Positions 26,217-32,184 of a DNA stretch of 32,184 nt are shown here, in pieces. The stretch is from Candidatus Aphodosoma intestinipullorum (GTDB lineage: Bacteria; Bacteroidota; Bacteroidia; Bacteroidales; Paludibacteraceae), in the NCBI GenBank assembly GCA_017694515.1, contig JADIMV010000049.1, forward strand, positions 1 through 32,184. The letters run 5' to 3'. The first letter of the stretch is position 1; the number at the start of each line of letters is the position of its first letter. The notes under the pieces were generated by a model. The model had not been told where the DNA came from. It did not search any database and saw nothing but the letters and a program-made list of their open reading frames with translations. Made by a program: the position numbers and the translations under genes.

Positions 26217-27140
26217 ATGAGAAAAAGCGCATTGACAGTCATGCTGCTGAGCATAGCCCTCGTGGCCGCCGCACAGCAGAGGAATGCCAAATATGAGGCA
26301 TACATAGAGAAATACAAGGAGATAGCCATCAAGGAGCAGGAGCGCCACCACATACCGGCGAGCATCACCATGGCGCAGGCTCTGCTGGAGTCAGCCGCCG
26401 GTGAGAGCAAACTGGCCGTCAAAGGGAAAAACCACTTCGGCATCAAGTGCGGGTCGAGCTGGTATGGCCGCTCCATGCGCATGAATGACGACGCCATCGG
26501 CGAATGTTTCCGCGTCTACTCCCATGTGGAGGACTCATACGAGGATCACTCCGAGTTCCTGAAAAAGCAGCGTTACTCGTTCCTCTACGACTACGACATC
26601 ACGGACTACAAGGCTTGGGCGCACGGGCTCAAGCGCGCAGGCTATGCCACAGACCCCTCATACCCGCAGAAACTCATAAAAATCATTGAGACCTACGAAC
26701 TCTACAACCTCGACCGCCTCGGGGGGGACAGCCACGGACGCACCCCGTCCCGCAGCGAAAAGGCAAAGGATAAGCCCACAGGACGCACCGACAAGCTCTT
26801 CGGCTATGTCGAAATCTCAAACAACGGCGTGCGCTGCGTCCGCCTCATGGAGGACGACCGCCTGCGCAACATAGCCAAGGAGTTCGGCATAAGCAAAAAG
26901 ATGCTCCTCTATTTCAACGATATGTACAAGGACGAGCCGCTCCACTCCGGGGACTACGTCTACCTGTGGTTCAAGAAAGGCCGTGCCGACAAGCAGTTCG
27001 ACTACCACGAAGTAAAAGCCGGCGAATCCATGCACTCCATAGCCCAACAGTACGGTGTCAAGATGAAACGCCTCTACAAGATGAACGGCATGGAGTACGG
27101 CACACCCGTCAAGATAGGCATGATTCTCAAACTGAGGTAA
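26217..27140 (+). CDS. Exported glucosaminidase-domain protein with LysM
   Basis: MRKSALTVMLLSIALVAAAQ signal; YKEIAIKEQERHHIPASITMAQALLESAAGESKLAVKGKNHFGIKC; LysM-like YHEVKAGESMHSIAQQYGVKMKRLYKMNGM. Confidence 0.9.
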   Translation: MRKSALTVMLLSIALVAAAQQRNAKYEAYIEKYKEIAIKEQERHHIPASITMAQALLESAAGESKLAVKGKNHFGIKCGSSWYGRSMRMNDDAIGECFRVYSHVEDSYEDHSEFLKKQRYSFLYDYDITDYKAWAHGLKRAGYATDPSYPQKLIKIIETYELYNLDRLGGDSHGRTPSRSEKAKDKPTGRTDKLFGYVEISNNGVRCVRLMEDDRLRNIAKEFGISKKMLLYFNDMYKDEPLHSGDYVYLWFKKGRADKQFDYHEVKAGESMHSIAQQYGVKMKRLYKMNGMEYGTPVKIGMILKLR

Positions 27141-27149
27141 ACAGACGCT

Positions 27150-28403
27150 ATGGACATTTCCGACAGACGGACAAGGGTGCGGCGTGCCCTCCGCTTCATA
27201 AGGACAAGACTGCGCGACAGGAGTATCATCCTCACCGCAGCCGTAATCATGGCACTGCTTGCACCGGCACTCCTGCGGGCAGCCCCCGACACGCTCTCGC
27301 GCCACAGCAGCGTGTCGCTGATAACCTGCGAACCGTCAGATGCCATCTATACCTCTTTCGGCCACTCGGCCATACGCATCACAGACTCCGTGTCGGGTGC
27401 GGACATCTTTTTCCATTGGGGCGTATTCTCTTTTGACGCACCGCATTTCGTATGGCGTTTCGTGAAAGGCGAGACGGACTATGAGATGGGCGTTGTCCCC
27501 CGCAAATATTTCCTGCGCGAATACCGCAAGCGCAACACGGCAGTCCATGAACAGCTGCTCGACATGACATACGCGCAGCGTAAAGCGGTCTACGAGGCCG
27601 TATGGGAAAACTACCGCCCCGAAAACCGCACATACCGCTACAATTTCGTGTTCGACAACTGCGCCACACGCCCGTATCACATGATTATGGACATCTGCGG
27701 CGACAGCATCGTCCCGCGCCACGAAGAGGGAGTGACCACATTCCGCGACATCATCTGGCAACACATCGGGCGCGGCTCGTTCTGGAGTCTGGCGATAGAC
27801 ATCGTGATAGGCAGCGAGGCCGACCGCCCCATAGGCACGGACGAGATGATAGGCTTCCCGCTATACACCATGCAAACCATAGGCTCATACGAGACAATAA
27901 AACCCGGCGGGCTGCAAGCACCGTTCGTCACCCGCACGCAGACCATTGTCGACGGACGTGTTACCGCTCTCGACCAACGGCCTCTGACAGCCGAATCGGC
28001 CATAAACACTGCCATTCCCGTTGTGGTGTTCATCCTGCTGATGCTCACCGCGCACAAGTGCCGCGCCGCATACAAGACTTTGGCCGCCGCACTGCTGGCC
28101 ATCGCCGCGCTGTGCGGATGCGTAGTATTCTTCCTCATGTTCGTATCGGAGCACCCGCTCGTCCATGAGAATTATAACCTCATGTGGCTCAACCCGTTGT
28201 ATATCATATCCATAGTGCTGCTGTTCACCCGCACGTCACGTTTCGGCCGTGCGGTCTCGCTCGTTTTGTTCGCGGTGACTGCTCTGTTCGCGGTTATACT
28301 GGTGACGGGTCTACAGCGTATGTGCCTGCCGCTGATGCTGTGGTGGGCCGTGACGGCATACATCTGCTTTAACCTTTACCTGAAACAGAGACAGACACGA
28401 TGA
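27150..28403 (+). CDS. DUF4105 domain membrane protein
   Basis: VSLITCEPSDAIYTSFGHSAIRITDSVSGADIFFHWGVFSFDAPHFVWRFVKGETDYEMGVV...FDNCATRPYHMI, then C-terminal TM segments. Confidence 0.85.
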   Translation: MDISDRRTRVRRALRFIRTRLRDRSIILTAAVIMALLAPALLRAAPDTLSRHSSVSLITCEPSDAIYTSFGHSAIRITDSVSGADIFFHWGVFSFDAPHFVWRFVKGETDYEMGVVPRKYFLREYRKRNTAVHEQLLDMTYAQRKAVYEAVWENYRPENRTYRYNFVFDNCATRPYHMIMDICGDSIVPRHEEGVTTFRDIIWQHIGRGSFWSLAIDIVIGSEADRPIGTDEMIGFPLYTMQTIGSYETIKPGGLQAPFVTRTQTIVDGRVTALDQRPLTAESAINTAIPVVVFILLMLTAHKCRAAYKTLAAALLAIAALCGCVVFFLMFVSEHPLVHENYNLMWLNPLYIISIVLLFTRTSRFGRAVSLVLFAVTALFAVILVTGLQRMCLPLMLWWAVTAYICFNLYLKQRQTR

Positions 28404-29989
28404 AACGGACACTCCTGACAGCCATTCTCCTCACCGCGCTGCTGCACGTCTCCACGGACTTGCACGGAGTAATCACCTCGCGCCCGAGGCTCGCGGTCAT
28501 CATAACAGTCGACGGGCTTCAGGGCGGATGCCTCTCTGCCTTCATGCCTAAATTCGGCACTGGAGGCTTCCGGCGCATCATCACCGGCGGAGCATACAAC
28601 CCCAACGGAAAATGTGCATACATCCCATCCGGGAAATGCTCCGACTACGCATCGCTCTCCGCCGGGACTGTCCCGGCATACCACGGGATGGTGGCCGACC
28701 GCTTCTTCTCCACGCTCGACGAGGAGGTCATCTCCGCACTTGACGATGCACGCTACGAAAGCATAAACTCCGCGCTCACACTCTCGCCAAGGAACTTGCA
28801 GACTACCACGATAGCAGACGAACTGAAACTCGCCGACCCGCGCAGCCGAGTCTACTCCATCGGCCTTGACCCCGAATCCGCCATACTCATGGGCGGGCAT
28901 CTCGCCGACTGCGCCCTATGGATAGACAACGGCACTGCCCTCGTGGCAACATCGAAATACTATGACGACGGACTTCCCGACTGGGCGGCGAAAATCAACA
29001 CGGACAACACAGTCGGTCTTCAGATGGCCCGCTTCTGGAGTCCGGACATCGACATGTCGTCATATATGTTCCCCGCACGCACAGTTCCGTCATTCACCGG
29101 CGCACGCCCAATATTCTACCAGATGGACGCCACGGCCACAGTCGAGGAACAGGTGCGCAGCTTCAAGCGCACACCCAATGTCAATGCGGTAATCAAGGCT
29201 CTCGCCATACGCGCCCTGCGCGATGAGGCATTGGGCAGCGACAACAGTCCCGACCTGCTCTGCGTGGAGTTCAACGCCCGCCACGCCAACGAAGGCTACG
29301 GCCTCTGCGCCGAGACAGAGGATATGTACCTCAGCCTCGATAGGACGATAGGTGAACTCCTCGACGCGATTGACATCAGCGTCGGACTCGACAATGTGGT
29401 CATAGTCCTGACAGGCAACCACATAGAGCAGAGCTCCCCACAGCGGCTCGCCTCCTCGCGCATCAACTCCGGCACTTTCAACGCCTCACGCACCATGGCG
29501 CTGCTCAACTCCTACCTCATGGCTCTCTACGGCCAGGGACGCTGGGTCAGCGGCTACTACGCACGCAATATACACCTCAACCGCCGACTCATCGAGGACA
29601 GCGGCATCGACTTCGACGAAATCCAGTCCGCCGCCGCACGGCTCATGCTCGAATTCACGGGCGTACACACCGCATACACCGAAAGCCGGATACAGTACGT
29701 CTCCGGCAGTGACAACGACATGGCTACGAAACTGCGCAACGGCCACTTCAAAAACCGCTCCGGCGATGTAGTCTTCACCCTCATGCCCGGATGGTTCGAA
29801 GTCGACTCCGAAGGCAACAACATAGGTGTCACATCGCGTTTCCAGTCCAACGTCCCGATAGCCGTCATGGGCTACGAAATCCCAGCCGGCCGCACATCCA
29901 TGTGGTATGAAGACATAGTGCCGACCCTATGCCGCATTCTCGAAATCCCCGCACCCAACGGAACTACAGGCGATGCCGTAGAATTCTAA
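28400..29989 (+). CDS. Alkaline phosphatase family (PafA/NPP-fold) protein, possibly catalytically degenerate
   Basis: RPRLAVIITVDGLQGGCLSAFMPKFGTGGFRRIITGGAYN...SLSAGTVPAYHGMV...; C-terminal NVPIAVMGYEIPAGRTSMWYEDIVPTLCRILEIPAPNGTTGDAVEF; ATGA overlap with the DUF4105 gene. Confidence 0.85.
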   Translation: MKRTLLTAILLTALLHVSTDLHGVITSRPRLAVIITVDGLQGGCLSAFMPKFGTGGFRRIITGGAYNPNGKCAYIPSGKCSDYASLSAGTVPAYHGMVADRFFSTLDEEVISALDDARYESINSALTLSPRNLQTTTIADELKLADPRSRVYSIGLDPESAILMGGHLADCALWIDNGTALVATSKYYDDGLPDWAAKINTDNTVGLQMARFWSPDIDMSSYMFPARTVPSFTGARPIFYQMDATATVEEQVRSFKRTPNVNAVIKALAIRALRDEALGSDNSPDLLCVEFNARHANEGYGLCAETEDMYLSLDRTIGELLDAIDISVGLDNVVIVLTGNHIEQSSPQRLASSRINSGTFNASRTMALLNSYLMALYGQGRWVSGYYARNIHLNRRLIEDSGIDFDEIQSAAARLMLEFTGVHTAYTESRIQYVSGSDNDMATKLRNGHFKNRSGDVVFTLMPGWFEVDSEGNNIGVTSRFQSNVPIAVMGYEIPAGRTSMWYEDIVPTLCRILEIPAPNGTTGDAVEF

Positions 29990-30342
29990 CATCATCCGCA
30001 CACACTCATACCGTTCCAAACGCACACCTCACCTCAAACGCCCACTCTCACTGCGCACACCACGTGTACCATAATCCGTTGACAATCTGTTTATTTACCC
30101 ACCTCGCAGCAAGCATCCGGCTATCCCCCGGCCATCCTCTCCTTAGCTATCCGTAACTTTCCATCCGAATTGTTGCAAAAAGCGTCATATTTGAAACCCC
30201 ATCGTCACGCTTGTCATTTCCACCACTCCGCGCCTCCGCCCATCGCCATCTCAACAACGGCCGCAGAGAAGGCACGACACAGACACCTCCCGGCCATATC
30301 CGCTATTCCCCCAAAAAGTACCAACTACCCACTGCGGAAACA

Positions 30343-30374
30343 TTTGCGTTTATATGTGCTTTTCACTATCTTTG
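30343..30374 (+). promoter_or_regulatory. Bacteroidetes promoter for pheS
   Basis: TTTG 30343-30346, N20, TATCTTTG 30367-30374. Confidence 0.75.
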
Positions 30375-30465
30375 CGCCGCATTTGAAAACGGGAATGCAG
30401 GAAGGGACTGTCACCTCCGGACGCATACAGGTCATTCCCGATAACACCTTCATAAACAACAGTAT

Positions 30466-31476
30466 ATGAAAGAAAAAATCGAATCACTGAAAAGCGTGGT
30501 GAGCGCATTCGAGGCAAAGACCGCCGACGAACTCGAGGCCATCCGCATAAAATATCTGAGCAAGAAAGGCATCATCTCCGAACTGTTCAACGAGTTCCGC
30601 ACCGTGCCAAACGAACAGAAACGCGAAATCGGGCAGATGCTCAACCAGTTGCGAGACACCGCTCAGGCACGTCTCGCCGAACTCAAAGCGTCCATCGAGG
30701 CGCAGAAAGCCGAAAGCGAAAAACCCGACCTCACGCGCAGCGCAGAACCCGTGGCTCTCGGCGCACGCCATCCGCTCTCGATTGTCCGCAACGAGATAAT
30801 CGACATCTTCTCACGCATAGGCTTCTCCATAGCCGAAGGCCCGGAGATAGAGGACGACTGGCACGTGTTCGGCGCACTAAACTTCCCGCCTGAACACCCG
30901 GCGCGTGACATGCAGGACACATTCTTTATAGAAAAGAACCCGGACATACTGCTCCGCACGCACACATCGAGCGTCCAGACACGCACGATGGAGCGCGTCA
31001 AGCCTCCCATCCGTATACTCGCCCCCGGGCGCGTCTACCGCAATGAAGCCATCTCCTACCGCGCACACTGTATGTTCCATCAGGTAGAGGGCCTTTACAT
31101 CGACGAGAACGTATCATTCGCCGACCTCAAGCAGGCACTGCTCTACTTCGCCAAAGAGGTATTCGGCGGCGACACCAAGATACGGCTTCGCCCGTCATAT
31201 TTCCCGTTCACAGAGCCGAGTGCGGAGATGGACATCTCGTGCAACATCTGCGGAGGCAAAGGCTGCCCGTTCTGCAAACAGACCGGATGGGTAGAGATAG
31301 GCGGCTGCGGCATGGTAGACCCCAATGTACTCGACGCGTGCGGCATAGACCACGAACGCTACAGCGGCTACGCTTTCGGCTTCGGCGTAGAACGAATAAC
31401 CAACCTGAAATATCAGGTCAAGGATTTGCGTATGTTCACCGAAAACGACATAAGGTTTCTCCAGCAATTTCAGTAA
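30466..31476 (+). CDS. pheS: Phenylalanine--tRNA ligase alpha subunit
   Basis: HPLSIVRNEIIDIFSRIGFSIAEGPEIEDDWHVFGALNFPPEHPARDMQDTFFI...RTHTSSVQTRTME...; GCGMVDPNVLDACGID. Confidence 0.97.
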   Translation: MKEKIESLKSVVSAFEAKTADELEAIRIKYLSKKGIISELFNEFRTVPNEQKREIGQMLNQLRDTAQARLAELKASIEAQKAESEKPDLTRSAEPVALGARHPLSIVRNEIIDIFSRIGFSIAEGPEIEDDWHVFGALNFPPEHPARDMQDTFFIEKNPDILLRTHTSSVQTRTMERVKPPIRILAPGRVYRNEAISYRAHCMFHQVEGLYIDENVSFADLKQALLYFAKEVFGGDTKIRLRPSYFPFTEPSAEMDISCNICGGKGCPFCKQTGWVEIGGCGMVDPNVLDACGIDHERYSGYAFGFGVERITNLKYQVKDLRMFTENDIRFLQQFQ

Positions 31477-31479
31477 GGG

Positions 31480-32100
31480 ATGGCAGTAAAGCTCTATCCG
31501 GACAATCCGGACATGAAGGCGATTGACAATATAGTCAGCCTGCTCAGGGACGGAGGGATAATCATCTACCCCACCGATACGGTCTACGCCATAGGGTGCG
31601 ACATTCGGCAGGCACGCGCAGTCGAACGTATATGCCACTTCAAGAAAATCGACAGCAAAAAGGCGCGTTTCACCATGCTGTGTGACGACATAAGTTCTGC
31701 AAGCGAGTATGCCAGGATTGACAACGACACATTCAAACTGCTGAAAGCCAATCTCCCGGGGCCGTTCACATTCATACTGAACGGGAGCAGCCGCCTGCCC
31801 AAACTGCTGAAAAACCGCAACACGATAGGCATCCGCATCCCGGACAACAACATCATACGCACCATCGTGCGCGAACTCGGCAACCCCATGCTCACCACAT
31901 CGCTCAAAAACCTCGATATGCAGTCCGACTATGAGCCTGAATATGAGACAGACCCCGAACTGATAGAGGAAAAATACGGCAAAATAGTAGACATGGTAAT
32001 CGACGGAGGCATAGGCAGCACCATCGCATCCACAGTCGTGGACTGCACCGGAGACGGCATCGAAATCGTGCGGCAAGGCAATGTCTCACTGAAATATTAG
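31480..32100 (+). CDS. L-threonylcarbamoyladenylate synthase (TsaC/YrdC/Sua5 family)
   Basis: IVSLLRDGGIIIYPTDTVYAIGCDIRQARAVERICHFKKIDSKKARFTMLCDDIS...LPGPFTFIL...NTIGIRIPDN. Confidence 0.92.
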   Translation: MAVKLYPDNPDMKAIDNIVSLLRDGGIIIYPTDTVYAIGCDIRQARAVERICHFKKIDSKKARFTMLCDDISSASEYARIDNDTFKLLKANLPGPFTFILNGSSRLPKLLKNRNTIGIRIPDNNIIRTIVRELGNPMLTTSLKNLDMQSDYEPEYETDPELIEEKYGKIVDMVIDGGIGSTIASTVVDCTGDGIEIVRQGNVSLKY

Positions 32101-32164
32101 GCACAATAGTTTTTTTTAACTCTAATATACCCGTAAAAAACATCTTGCTTTGAAGTAAAATAGC

Positions 32165-32172
32165 TACATTTG
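32165..32172 (+). promoter_or_regulatory. Bacteroidetes -7 element (TACATTTG) for a gene beyond the right edge
   Basis: TACATTTG at 32165-32172, 13 nt from the window end. Confidence 0.5.
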
Positions 32173-32184
32173 CAAGCCATAAGA

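Noticed and set aside
29990-30465. A further copy of the dispersed element before pheS
   Set aside because: Only short pyrimidine-rich resemblance (gccatcctctcc); neither core motif is present.
31195-32076. 293-aa minus-strand ORF
   Set aside because: Antisense to pheS and the TsaC-type gene.
1-32184. tRNA/rRNA genes, transposases, defence or prophage genes
   Set aside because: None recognised by reading both strands; tRNAscan-SE and Infernal would be decisive and were not run.

Overview
This 32 kb window looks like a Bacteroidales chromosome, probably Muribaculaceae-like. The lineage is inferred from the recurring TTTG-N19/20-TAnnTTTG promoters and the gene families, not from a search. It is mostly core or housekeeping content. 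On the minus strand: a partial LptD-like outer-membrane protein, a TIGR01212-type radical SAM protein, an exported alpha/beta hydrolase plus exported flavodoxin-like pair, two BspA-like LRR surface proteins, and a small DUF4250-like gene missing from the ORF track. On the plus strand: a Wzx-type flippase, GT2 glycosyltransferase and dgt-like dGTPase run, ppdK, a CDF transporter, an outer-membrane barrel, the nusB-yajC-YbbR-coaE-lipB-radical SAM cluster, a glucosaminidase/LysM protein, DUF4105, an alkaline-phosphatase-fold protein, pheS and a TsaC/Sua5-type gene. I saw no CRISPR array, tRNA, rRNA, transposase or defence system. The unexplained signal is mostly intergenic. (i) A dispersed composite element has an FNPNRSLDF...HSGLCP-encoding module about 291-293 bp upstream of a 20-bp motif, GTTAAAAACACGTACTCTCG. 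Both parts occur at ~2.7-3.0 kb and ~20.8-21.1 kb, and the 20-bp motif alone at ~17.2 kb. (ii) A ~126-bp near-palindromic hairpin with a TTCG loop sits in a divergent promoter region at 4153-4278. (iii) A nested inverted-repeat leader lies upstream of the second LRR operon. Two proteins also merit attention: an alkaline-phosphatase-fold protein that appears to have lost most metal ligands, and a flavodoxin-like protein with a signal peptide. No search or folding software was run; family calls are by eye.
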